NCBI GenBank assembly: GCA_016987375.1
Contig: PJRA01000524.1
Span: 317,098-336,114, forward strand
Origin: Brachionus koreanus
Taxonomy: Eukaryota; Rotifera; Eurotatoria; Ploima; Brachionidae
Length of the DNA stretch: 19,017 bases
Direction of reading: 5' to 3'
The notes below the pieces were generated by a model. It saw nothing but the letters and a program-made list of their open reading frames with translations, was not told the DNA's origin and made no database searches. Positions 1 through 9,485 of the stretch are shown in pieces. The position numbers and the translations under genes are program-made. Each line of letters begins with the position of its first letter. Position 1 is the stretch's first letter.

Positions 1-282
1 AACCGACTTTGATAATCGAAAAAGAGGCTTAGACATACCTCGATCAGATATGGCTATCCAAACAAGCACCTTCTTTGGAAACTTCTCTTTTCCAGCAAAC
101 CGAACACTGTCCGGACTAGTAGACTTGTCATTTGTTTAATATCCAGCATTTCCCGGCATGTTGTCGCCCGCCAAAGTAAAGTACTTTTCGTCGTCGAAAA
201 TAAGCGAACAAAGTGCGCGACAATGTCGAATTTTGCCATTTGTGAAATCATATTTTTGACTGTTTTTCGAAAAGCCTCTCGT
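1..282 (-). pseudogene. Decayed Tc1/mariner-like transposase fragment
   Basis: Read on the minus strand, the frame that includes positions 136-138 encodes a recognisable piece of a Tc1/mariner-superfamily DDE transposase. It shows the block around the first catalytic aspartate (IFDDEKYFTL, near 185-215), then GDNMPGN, then VRFAGKEKFPKKVLVWIAIS and RGMSKPLFR toward position 1. The order and spacing match the family core, in which a DNA-cutting DDE enzyme moves the element by cut and paste. An in-frame TAA at 136-138 breaks the frame inside the core, and a TGA at 283-285 bounds it upstream. The N-terminal DNA-binding helices are not visible, so this is a dead copy. The second aspartate and the glutamate would lie beyond the left edge. 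No terminal inverted repeat can be seen. The longer open frame at 54-395 on the same strand is a different register of the same DNA. The superfamily call is quite secure; the subfamily is not. Confidence 0.82.
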
Positions 283-708
283 TCAGACACACAAAGTCCC
301 ATTTTAAAAATTTTTTTTGCAATATTATAGCTAATTTTTAGTAGTTTATAAATAAATATATATATGATCCCCTGATCATTTGCATGATCGGGCAAGTTGA
401 CTTAACTTTTGTCCATTTACTTATGCATCGACCGTTATTCCAAAAATACAAATTTTTGAAAATATAGTTACATCGCGCTTTCTAGTATTAAACAATTAGT
501 AGAATAAGAAAATTTATCAAAATAAATTTAGATAAAATGTCATTTGATTTTTTTATTTAATTGAAAACAAAAAATAAATTTTTGCAGCTTATTCTTCTTG
601 TTTAAAATCATTAAAAAAATTAAAATAGTTGAATTTTAAACTGAACACTGTTGCCATCAAGAAAACTAATATATTATTGTTTTTAAGAAAAAAATTTTTT
701 TTTCAAAG
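283..708. other. AT-rich gap; 3' splice-acceptor-like end
   Basis: No coding signal is visible. The stretch is A/T-rich with short homopolymers. It ends in a T-rich tract followed by CAAAG (AG at 707-708), which resembles a 3' splice acceptor. Just after it the frame of the next gene is open without an upstream in-frame ATG. This fits either an intron with a first exon I cannot locate or a spliced-leader acceptor; neither is proven. Confidence 0.4.
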
Positions 709-791
709 GTGGACTGGGGCATTTTATCAAATTGGAAAATGTATCTTTATGCGAAATATATGAAGTTGAAAGTGCTCGTCGCGAGAAATTA

Positions 792-2030
792 ATGAATGCA
801 CGACAGTCTGTTTTAGACAAAACTGAGCCTAAAGTATCAAAATTTTTAAATAAAAGTAAAAGTTCATCGAGCACAATTCCGGATACGAATAAAAAACAAT
901 TTATCAAGAAATCAGGTGATGCTCGATCTAAACCTAAATTATATCAAGAATCGTCCAGACTATCGATTAAGTTTGAAAATAAACAGCTAGATTCAATCGA
1001 GAACCAAATAAATTCTCATTTAAAAGAGTTGGAAAACAACAGAAATAGTTTTCGAATCGCTGAATCTTATTGTTCGGAGAGTTCAAATTACCTTGAAGAT
1101 TTAGAAAACTTTAACCCAAGTGCTTTGTATCGCAGTAAAAAACTAGAAACACTTTTTAAATCAAAATCGAGTAGAAAAAGATATCAACCATTATATAAAA
1201 ATTTTAGTTCTCTTAATTTTGATTATAAGCCAAATCATGATTTTCAATATAGCATTAAACCAAATGCTGCCAAAACAAATAATTTTTTGTTTAATCCCAG
1301 CATCATAGATTCAGAATTTTTTCTAGACAATGATGGTTTGACTGAAGTAGAAAAAATACGCAATCAGTTAAAAGAAGATTATGCAAGAATTCCACATGAA
1401 AACAGAGCGAGGTCTGTTTCGTCAAGAAAATCAGCCAATTTACAAAAGCTAACCAACAATAGAAATACCATTGATTTTGGTTCTACACTCCAATTGAAAG
1501 AAAAACTTAGAGCAATCGCTCAAAAGCATCAAATAAAAAATTTCTACCTTAATCCAAGTAGTGTGCCAAATTCTGCTTCAGAATCAAATTCATCTGGATT
1601 AAAAACGATTTCATTTAAAAATAGTGTATTCAAACAGGATGAAGAGGATGAAAAAATTAGAGTAAAATCATCATTGAATTTTAGTGAATTTGACAACGAA
1701 AAAATTTCCACTCAGTATAGGTCAGAATCTTTTCTCAATATTAATTCTCAAATTATTACGAAACCAAAAATTGTTGGATATTCTGAAACAAAAACATCTA
1801 CAACCACAGCTGTTGTTAAAGCTACTGATAATCCTTTGGCAAGACTGAATTTCACTTTTTTGAGAAGCAGTTCGATCAGTAGGCCTTTTGTCATAGACAA
1901 TTCGACACAAAATAGCTTTAGAAATCCAATTAGTATAAATGGAAGAAGTTATTTTTTATCCGATGAAGTGAACAAACGCAACATAAGATTTTTGAATAAA
2001 ACTTCGAGTGTAAGACTTTCACATAAATAA
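792..2030 (+). CDS. Unrecognised Ser/Lys/Asn-rich, probably disordered protein
   Basis: I do not recognise this protein. The frame is open from 687 to the TAA at 2028-2030. The first in-frame ATG is at 792, giving 412 residues; TTG at 732 is an unlikely start in an animal. A 5' exon could add residues, because an acceptor-like site ends at 708. The product is polar, rich in Ser, Lys and Asn, and without signal peptide, membrane segment or cysteine pattern. Visible pieces (numbered from the 792 ATG): a short charged helix near 67-85 (SIENQINSHLKELENN), a basic patch near 113-132 (LFKSKSSRKRYQ), a second helix near 185-200 (EVEKIRNQLKEDYARI), an SRKS patch just after it, and an acidic stretch near 281-292. 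Such proteins are often scaffold or cytoskeletal, but nothing here shows a function. Steady amino-acid use over more than 400 codons in stop-rich DNA makes it a real gene. A donor-like GTAAGA at 2010 could replace the last codons by the exons at 2166-2334. Confidence 0.8.
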   Translation: MNARQSVLDKTEPKVSKFLNKSKSSSSTIPDTNKKQFIKKSGDARSKPKLYQESSRLSIKFENKQLDSIENQINSHLKELENNRNSFRIAESYCSESSNYLEDLENFNPSALYRSKKLETLFKSKSSRKRYQPLYKNFSSLNFDYKPNHDFQYSIKPNAAKTNNFLFNPSIIDSEFFLDNDGLTEVEKIRNQLKEDYARIPHENRARSVSSRKSANLQKLTNNRNTIDFGSTLQLKEKLRAIAQKHQIKNFYLNPSSVPNSASESNSSGLKTISFKNSVFKQDEEDEKIRVKSSLNFSEFDNEKISTQYRSESFLNINSQIITKPKIVGYSETKTSTTTAVVKATDNPLARLNFTFLRSSSISRPFVIDNSTQNSFRNPISINGRSYFLSDEVNKRNIRFLNKTSSVRLSHK

Positions 2031-2165
2031 CAATAGAAAATTATTTTATTGACACTTTTTTTGATTATTTAATGTCCCAACACAAATCATCTAACAGTGT
2101 TTTTGAAATTAAAATACTAATCTATTAAATAGGATAGTTTTAATGGTGGTTTATTTTTTGAATAG

Positions 2166-2334
2166 AAAGTTACGGTTGATGGGAAGCTTTCCAAGTAAAT
2201 TTTAAAATCGACCTTTTTAAAAATTATATTTTATTTTAAATAGATTTGCCGAAAATAAAGAAGAAGCAAAGAGCGAATTTGGAACGATTCTTGCAATTTC
2301 AAAACCTGGTGAAAAAATAAAACTCTCAATTTAA
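2166..2334 (+). CDS. Two short in-frame terminal exons, possible alternative 3' end of the upstream gene
   Basis: Two short exons can be joined cleanly. The first, 2166-2194, follows an acceptor-like TTTTTTGAATAG and ends before GTAAAT. The second, 2244-2334, follows TTTTAAATAG. The 49-nt gap has the size of the other introns here. The join gives KVTVDGKLSK, then FAENKEEAKSEFGTILAI, then SKPGEKIKLSI and TAA at 2332-2334. The codons look more protein-like than the A/T-rich surroundings. Upstream, a donor-like GTAAGA at 2010 lies in frame with the preceding gene (phase 0 on both sides), so these exons could replace its last residues; the 156-nt intron implied would contain a TACTAAT branch-point-like sequence but also skip an earlier AG. 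AATAAA lies at 2415-2420, about 80 nt past the stop. I do not recognise the peptide. A second frame through the latter exon is also partly open, so the reading frame is likely, not certain. Confidence 0.42.
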
Positions 2335-3941
2335 TTTAATTTTAAAATTTGCACAGCTTTATTTCTAAAAGAAGTTTTTATCAGTATTTGTCTGTTTAAT
2401 CTTAGTGCTTTTTTAATAAACTTGAAAATTAGGATTAGTAAGCTCAAAGTGAATTATTGTTTTTGTTAAGTCTAAACTTAACATCCTTCAAAACATAAGA
2501 CCAACCAAATGATCAAAGCATATTGTATCAAATATTATTCAGTACATGTGTAAACAAAGTCAACTCTTTGCTTAGCATGGGACCAACATTTGCGAGCCGA
2601 ATGCGAACATTATTTTCACAGCATTCAACTGTATCTATATCATTCATGATTAAGGAATGAAGAACATGTGCAGACTCAAAATTTTTGCAATTTTAAACAC
2701 TTTTTGTCCAAAGAACTTTCTATCTTGAATTCAACTTGGGAAATTTTCTAAGACCTTTATTCAACCTAATTTTTATTATTGCTCTTGTCTTAAGTGTTAT
2801 TTTTCAAAAGCGGAAATCTTAAAATTAGCAAAGAGTTTGTATTTATTTATCTATTATAAAACTCTTAAATTTAAAATTTGAATTAAATATCTTTAATGAA
2901 ATAAAAAATTTTCTGATGTGGTCTTTATTTATTCCAGCTTAGAATTTTTAAAAGGGTGATTGCTTTTTTTTATAATAACCAAAATATAAACCATCTAATT
3001 CAAAAGAAAATCTAATGAAAAATGATCCAAGAAATTTGAAAATTAATTTACTGCTTAATTGAACCGAAAATTTAATCTCTTGAAAATTTTATCTTTTTCT
3101 ATAATATCTAGCCAACGCTCTGTTTCCAAGACCAGTGAATCGCCTAAAAACTTGAGCTTTTAGCAAATTTTGGTTACTTTTTACAAAGTTATATAAATCT
3201 TTTTTGATGGTTACGTACAGTTTCTACTAACAACTTATCGAAAATTCAACTTTTTGAGGAGAAAATTAATTTAATAGACCAATTTTATTTTATTTTGATT
3301 AATTAGAACAAAAAAAAATAATTATAAAAATTAAGTAATTTGCAACCAAACTTTTGAATTTTGATTAGGTTCTGATCTATTTACTTTTTTGAACTATTTT
3401 TAGTAATCAAATCAGGAAAAGTAAATAAAACAAAACAATTTCACGTTTTAATAAAGAGTTTTTCCTATATTAAAAACTACATGTTCTTATAACCAAATTT
3501 AATTGTCACTTTTTAATACCAATTTTAGTAAATTATTTTCTTTTTAAACAAAGGATATCTTAAGCTCGTTTTGATAAATAAATTATCAACAAATAAATAT
3601 TTATTCAATTTATTAGAAATTAACTATTTTTAAAAAATATTTTATTAATCAAAAAACTATGTTTTTAATCTTATTTTATTTAGTGCTGAATTATAAAACA
3701 TTTTTCAAGACAAATAATTTTCCAAATAAATTATTTTGTTTTTTACATTTTAAATAATATTTCTACATTATAATTAATATTTTGATGCGAATATATTAGC
3801 AAAATATTTTTGAATAAATATTTATAATTTATCAAAAAAAAATCTGAAATTCACTAGTCAAAAATATATTTGATTTAAAGATGGGATTAAATCTAAAGGG
3901 TAATTTTCAAAATTTTATTAAAAATAAATTAAATTTTTTCA
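2335..3941. other. AT-rich intergenic stretch, little coding signal
   Basis: This is A/T-rich DNA without a convincing gene. It holds the likely poly(A) signal AATAAA at 2415-2420 for the upstream transcript. A less AT-rich patch at about 2540-2690 is open for 46 codons on the minus strand and for shorter runs on the plus strand. A good acceptor-like sequence ends near 3111 (CTATAATATCTAG) but is followed by only 13 or so open codons. I see no RNA gene or repeat family. Confidence 0.5.
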
Positions 3942-4458
3942 ATGTTTATTATCAATTTTGAAAGGGTAAGCATTCAAAATGAAGATTTAACATTGAGCTC
4001 TTTTCAATATTTTTATCAAAGATTAGTAACACTTTCATTTTTGGCTACTGGTGGAGCCACGCTTCTGGTGTTAGGATGTGCATTGGCTAATTAGTAAGTC
4101 AAGTTAATTATGAATTTCTTAAAAAATCCTATTTTTTAGCAACTGGTGGCCAATTTTTGTGGTAGCTTTTCACATTTTATCTCCATTACCAATCATAATT
4201 TCTCGACGAACTGCAAGTGATGGTTATATGTCTGATCCGTATAGTGGACGTTGTGTTGAATTGAGCGCTTTTTTGACAGCTATTTTTGTAATAAGTGCGT
4301 ACATGCTACCTATAGTAATGGCAAATACACCGATAGGTGCACCATTGATTAAGTGGTCTTCTGCTGCATTTATTTTTGCTGGAAATACAGTTATTTTTTT
4401 GACTATTTATATATTTGTGAGACTGCTGCTTGCAGAAGATAATTTTAGTGGTTGGTAA
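3942..4458 (+). CDS. Vps55/LEPROT family endosomal membrane protein (2 exons)
   Basis: Exons 3942-4093 and 4140-4458 join across a 46-nt intron (GTAAGT at 4094, TTTTTTAG at 4139), giving 156 residues. This is the Vps55/LEPROT (OB-RGRP) family of small four-span proteins of Golgi and endosomes, which help sort cargo to the vacuole or lysosome; in mammals they reduce surface levels of leptin and growth-hormone receptors. Family marks: LLVLGCAL at the end of span 1, WWPIFVVAFHILSPLPI (span 2), the Cys-containing CVELSAF starting span 3, and FAGNTVIFLTIYIF in span 4, then the short polar tail EDNFSGW. The intron splits the Tyr codon of ALANYNWWP. The usual length is about 131 residues; the extra 25 or so are an N-terminal extension from the ATG at 3942. 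This is open throughout but unlike the family, so the true start may differ. AATAAA at 4521-4526 follows the stop. The gene converges on the MPLKIP-like gene. The family call is firm; the start is less so. Confidence 0.9.
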
Positions 4459-4604
4459 ACTAAAGAACATAAATTGAAACTCAAATTATATTTGTTACTT
4501 AACTTTTTTTTTAATTTTGAAATAAATTTAAAATTTTTTATTTAATAAAAAAAAAAAAACTTTTATTTGCAAAATATTTAAAAATTGTCAATTATCTAAG
4601 CATT
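4459..4604. terminator. Shared 3' region of two convergent genes
   Basis: Only 146 nt lie between the two facing stop codons. On the plus strand AATAAA is at 4521-4526. On the minus strand AATAAA (TTTATT on plus at 4562-4567) lies about 38 nt past the minus-strand stop. Each cleavage site should fall near or beyond the other, so the two mRNAs probably abut or overlap at their 3' ends. A run of A at about 4546-4559 lies between the signals. Confidence 0.6.
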
Positions 4605-4877
4605 TTAGATTTTCTGAGTTAATTTTGCCCATGGGTCTTCAAGCATACTCTTGTCGTAATATTCCTTTACATCAAATTCTTTCTCAATTTTATTTGACTG
4701 AGCAGGAGTTTTGAAAAATTTGTTTCTATTGAAATTCATTCCATATTCATGACTCTTTTGAAATTTTCTTTTCATTTGATAATTATGATTAAAGCTCCTT
4801 TCATTTCTATTCTGTGGAAAAAATTGAAGATTATCAAGATTATTCGGATTAATTGATTTAGAATCGTCTGAAGACAT
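4605..4877 (-). CDS. Short MPLKIP/TTDN1-like protein
   Basis: This is a single-exon frame of 90 residues starting at the ATG complementary to 4875-4877. The C-terminal block KEYYDKSMLEDPWAKL closely matches the hallmark of the MPLKIP (TTDN1, C7orf11) family, in which human MPLKIP has YFKPSMLEDPWAGL. Human MPLKIP, about 179 residues, is a nuclear protein mutated in non-photosensitive trichothiodystrophy; it binds PLK1 when phosphorylated and has been tied to lariat debranching through DBR1. The rest here is Asn, Lys, Arg and Phe-rich and low in complexity, unlike the Gly/Pro/Ser-rich human N-terminus, and the residues after the hallmark are nearly absent, so the protein is about half the human length. 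A TATAAAA-like sequence (plus 4902-4909) and a CAAG just before the ATG are visible on the minus strand, but neither is proven to act. The family call rests on one short motif. Confidence 0.72.
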   Translation of the reverse strand: MSSDDSKSINPNNLDNLQFFPQNRNERSFNHNYQMKRKFQKSHEYGMNFNRNKFFKTPAQSNKIEKEFDVKEYYDKSMLEDPWAKLTQKI

Positions 4878-7800
4878 AGCTTGAAATTTCTAAATTTTTT
4901 ATAGTTTCTAAAATATATCCTCAAAGTTTCGAATAATTATGCACATAATTATTTTTCAAAATAATGTGTACAAAATTTTGAGTATTTAATTATCGTTAAA
5001 AATAAATGAAATTTATCTGCATTTTAATATTACATGATATAAGTTAAAATATTTTAATGTGAACTCAAAATGGATTTATTTTATTTTCTTCAATTTCTTG
5101 ATTTTGTCTTTGCTAATATTTTTTATCATTTGGATAAATTTTATCTAATTTGAAGTTGTTTGAATATTTATTTTTTGGGCATAATTTTTTTACAAATATC
5201 TTACATTTAAATAAAGATAAAAAATCTGAATAAAATTATTGTTTAAAATCTATCAAAATTTACAAAACAACTTGAATAATTAATATTTTTCATTTTACTC
5301 TTTTTCTTTTGTTGTCTCCTAGAGAAATTTTAATAATCTTTTTAAAAAAAAAATTAACAAAAAATATAACATTTTAATGTTTTACAATACAGTTTTTAAA
5401 AATTCTCATTTATACTTTTCGATCTGATTTTTTTGTCTAAAAAATTCTTGTGGTTGAAGAACAATTTGTGATTTTTAAGAGTGGCAGCATATTTTGAGAC
5501 ACATGATAATAAAACAAATTTAAATTTTAAATTATGTCTAAGCTTTTCAATAAGAAAAATATCTATCAAATACAACAAACTTACATTTTGATGATTTAAA
5601 CATTTTATTAAGAAAAAATTAAAAGCAAAAAACATTAACAAAGATAATTTTTGATAAAATTAAATGAAACATTCTTTTTTTATTTAGCTAATGTGAGCAT
5701 TTTACTTTAGGACTATTATTGATAGTAAAATTCAATTAAAATTTAATTATTATACATAACCAGCTTTTAAATGCATAGTGGCAAATGAAAAAACAATGCC
5801 AAAACTATTACTTTTAGAAATCCATATAGCGAATCATTAATTTACATTAAATGAAAAAATTATTATATTCCGAGCCCATTTTTAATTCGAACATTTACAA
5901 CAATGAGCTTTTACTATAATTCTTACAGGTGTATTGATCAAAGAATGTTTGTTACGGTTATGATTTATGCTTCTTTTATTTCAAAAGTCACATCAAAATT
6001 CATTTTCAAAATTAAAGAGATTTTTTCTTTCTTTAAATCGTATAAAGTTAATTTAAATTTAAAATGGTAAATTTAAATCATCACCATTATTTTATTCTAT
6101 TTGGAGTCAAATTTAGAAAACATAAAGCTATAATAAGCGCATGCTTTTATTTTAGAATAATGTTTAATACAAGTGATTAACTGAAATTTATTAATTTAAG
6201 TACAAAAATTCAAGTTTAATAATTAGTTTTTTATTTTACTTTTAACCATTTTTAAAAAGTGAAAAATTTTTCTCTTGTTTAAATTTTGAAAATGATAAAA
6301 TTTGAATTAGCCTAATAATTTTTTTTTTGTTTTAAATATTGATTCAGGCTTTTAGAATTTCGCCTATTTTTAGATTGATACTTATGGTAGATTATGATTT
6401 TGAAAAACTCGGTCGACCATGCTATTTTGGTTTGGTCTAAAAATACAAACTGCTTATGTAGATTTGCTCAACAAATGCCCAATTGCTATTAAAATTTATT
6501 GGGACTAAGGTTATTTTTTGATATTGATAGTGAGCTTAGAATGGTGAACATTATATAACTAATAAGGATTAAAACTAGAGTCAATTGTCCGAGGTTTATT
6601 CTTGACATTAAATTTCATTACAAATAGATTAAGGCAAAAGAGATTTTTTTTAGTTCAGCTTCAAGTAGTCACAAATGCTCATTTCGGTTTCAAGTATTAA
6701 AGATATGTCCTTTTAATAGCATATTATACAAGATTGAGTGAGCAATAGAAAAATATCAAAGCAATGATGACAACATAATCATTTCAACATTTAGAAAAGA
6801 AAAAGATTTATATGTTTATGATACACTTAATCCCGAGCTATTTTATTCGATATTAAAATGACATTGGTCATTATAGTAGCTCAAAATTAAAAAACTTATC
6901 TAATTTTGGACAAAAATACACAGTTTTATGATATAACTATGTCAAGATATATGCATTGGATCTAAAATGTATATTCGAGCCAAAATTCAATCTACTAGGA
7001 TTATCAAGAATATATTTAATCTAGAATTAACAATAATTCGTTATTTTCATCTATTTAGATTTTTCGTTTCATTCAATTTCTAAAGCTGTGACTCTTCTAA
7101 AATTTATGTAATAAAAAATTAAGCGCTCTCGTCTAAAAACTTTCAACCATTTCTGAGAGCATACATTGTCGATAGAAATTTAGTTGAACTATGATCAAAT
7201 TTCAAAAAAATTTGATAACCTAAATTTCATTTTTTCCATTTTTTTTTTGGGTTAATTCTATCGTAATATTATAATATTTTAGAAAAAAGAAAAAACACTA
7301 GAAATATATATGGGATACATTATCGCTTAACTTTGATTTTAAGCCAAAGGTCCATTGATTTCTTATTAAATTTTAATCTCTCCCCTAAATTAAATAGAGC
7401 TAAATTACGTTTATTATCTAAAATTAAGTAGCATAGTAAAATGTTAGTTGGCATACAAAAGCTTGAATTGAATAAAATTTTAGCCTAATACCTGTGTTTT
7501 TTCCTTTTAATTTAGTATTAATCTATTTCAATGGATTAAAATGAATTATTATATTAGATAACCCCTTAAATTAAATTCAAAGCCCTGTATTTGAATGAAA
7601 TTCTAAACTTTCTTTCTCGGTCTCTATGCTAAAGATAAGATAAATTCTGTAATGTCAAAGTCACATTTATCAAAATAATCGTGAGACTAGTGCAACATGT
7701 TTCAATATGTTACTTTTCAAGTTAAGTATGCCAGCATTTTGTTTCAACGGTTTGCATTCACAAACACATGTTCTTGTTGGTTTGCTCATTTTATCATTTT

Positions 7801-8929
7801 GCCAATTTTCAGATACAACAAACACATGCAAATACTATTTTATTTATTCTACTTTATGGCTACCAGTATTTGTTAGCAACCGTCTGAGTTTATCGAGCTG
7901 TTTTTTTTTCTTTAATTTCAAAAGATTCATAAATTAAAATCTAATAAGTGAAAAAAAAATTTTTTTTTACTAAACTTATTTGTTTTTATATCTGACTAGT
8001 AGTTGATACCAATAAAAATCAAAAAGAGAGTTTTAGAATATCGGGTTGCCGATATAAAAAATTAGTGTTAAAAAATTTATATTGAATTTTTAAAAATGAA
8101 AATTAAAAAACCCCAAGCAAGTAGTTTGTAAAGGGTAGTAATTGCGGAAGAAAGGCAAGGAATTAATTTTTTTTTTGTATTTGAATTATCGATTTTTCGA
8201 CTGGTCTCAGACTAATTTATTTTGATTGAAATTAAGCATTTTTGTTAATCGATTGAAAAATTGTTCACTAGACAGCCAGTCCTCAAAGTAGACTTATTTA
8301 AACTACCTTTTACTTTTAATCGATTCGTTTCAAATCAACAAGCATTTGTCAGACTTTGCGGCAACATAAGCATATCAAGAAAATTCGAATAAACAAATTA
8401 TCTGCTCTGAGTACAGTTTTTAAAATAGGTCGCTCAGTTTTGAACCTAATTACAAGTTAAATGCAACAATTCAAATTTAAAATTTTTGTAAGCGTTTAGC
8501 TGAGTATGGGTGATTGCTAATTAAAAAACAAATGCTTACTCATTCATGACATCAATTATATAAAAATGTTCATTTGGCGAGAGTAGGGTTGAGCTAGCAA
8601 TCTGGTTATTTAATAAAAATTAAAAAGGTTTGTGAACAAAGGCTCGCTAAAAAAGATACCATTATGGCTAAGATTTTTGCTTTGAAGCTTTATTATAAAA
8701 GTATTTCACATCTACTATTATCAAGTCTTATATGTTGCGCAACTTGTAAAATTTAAGAAAATTCACCAAAAGGTAATTTTGGGTATTTCAATTTATTTAA
8801 GTAAAAAACTCATTAGCTATTGTTATCAATCATGGAAAACGACTTATTTAAGCATAAAAATAGAAATTGTAAATTTTAGTTAGCTTTTTTTTCTAGCATT
8901 CTTTTTTTTTCTCTTCTTGTTTCTAGACA
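4878..8929. other. AT-rich gene-free stretch
   Basis: About 4 kb without a convincing gene. Open frames here (for example 5396-5641 minus and 7707-7937 plus) have compositions expected of A/T-rich DNA, with Phe, Leu, Ile, Asn and Lys dominating and no motif. There are short A and T runs and a few small inverted repeats, such as AATGAC-attg-GTCATT near 6860. A possible promoter for the minus-strand gene would lie just right of 4877. I see no tRNA, rRNA or transposon core. It may be upstream regulatory DNA of the BEN gene. Confidence 0.45.
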
Positions 8930-9200
8930 AATACCAAACACAACCGACCGCCATGCTGTCTCCAGGAATCTTATTTAAGGTTTCTTTTTGTCATGAGATG
9001 TTTCTCTCTCTCTCTTTATATATGTGTGTATTTAGTTTTTGTCGACGATGAATATATTTTTAGCAAGGGCCGGCCACGCATTAATATTCGGCTGGCAATG
9101 ATAAGTTGGCCGCGAGCTATCTTTGCGTAATAAGATTACATCATTATGAAACTAGAACATGAAATTATGACGCCTATGTGGTCGGTGTACATCGTGATAA
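8930..9200. promoter_or_regulatory. Less AT-rich island, candidate regulatory element
   Basis: This segment stands out from its A/T-rich surroundings by more G+C and more varied sequence. It has a CT run (9003-9017), the palindrome GGCCGGCC at 9068-9075, an imperfect partner GGCTGGC 14 nt later that could pair with it, a GATA-type site (TGATAAG, near 9099-9105) and homeodomain-type ATTA/TAAT cores. No open frame longer than about 32 codons fits. A conserved enhancer or non-coding first exon of the downstream BEN gene is plausible but inferred. Confidence 0.3.
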
Positions 9201-9348
9201 ATTATATTATCAATTTTGAGTAACCTACATTTTCAATAAAATTAACCATAGAACAAAATGAAATGAAATACACAAATACACTTAGTAAAACTTAAATTTA
9301 GATAATAGTTAAATAATATTTCAATTGTGATATTAATAGCAATGAGTT

Positions 9349-9393
9349 ACTTACCAAAGTTGAGTGTTTTGAGCAATTTTATTGTTGGTAAGT
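9349..9393. repeat. Inverted repeat of donor-like sequences
   Basis: ACTTACCAA at 9349-9357 is the exact reverse complement of TTGGTAAGT at 9385-9393, so a 9-bp stem can form with a 27-nt loop. Both arms also read as splice donors (GTAAGT) on opposite strands. An ATG at 9342 opens 15 codons up to the plus-strand donor, but no matching coding acceptor was found, so an exon cannot be claimed. Confidence 0.4.
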
Positions 9394-9485
9394 TTTCTAG
9401 ATAACAATTGTTTATTAAGAGATTTATGATGGTTTCAAACTAAACTAAAGGCTATTTTATCCATCCTTACTATGTCTCTTTTTTG

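Noticed and set aside
54..395. A 113-codon open frame on the minus strand
   Set aside because: It is the wrong register over the transposase remnant; the recognisable DDE motifs are in another frame of the same DNA.
732..734. TTG as start of the first gene
   Set aside because: Non-ATG starts are rare in animals; the first in-frame ATG is at 792 and an upstream exon is also possible.
683..907. Minus-strand frame over the start of the first gene
   Set aside because: It lies mostly antisense to the plus-strand coding frame, with no motif; a shadow frame.
5396..5641. 81-codon minus-strand frame
   Set aside because: Composition is that expected of A/T-rich DNA (Phe, Leu, Asn, Lys, Ile), with no motif and no splice context.
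7707..7937. 76-codon plus-strand frame
   Set aside because: Hydrophobic, T-rich codons with no motif; an isolated frame in gene-free DNA.
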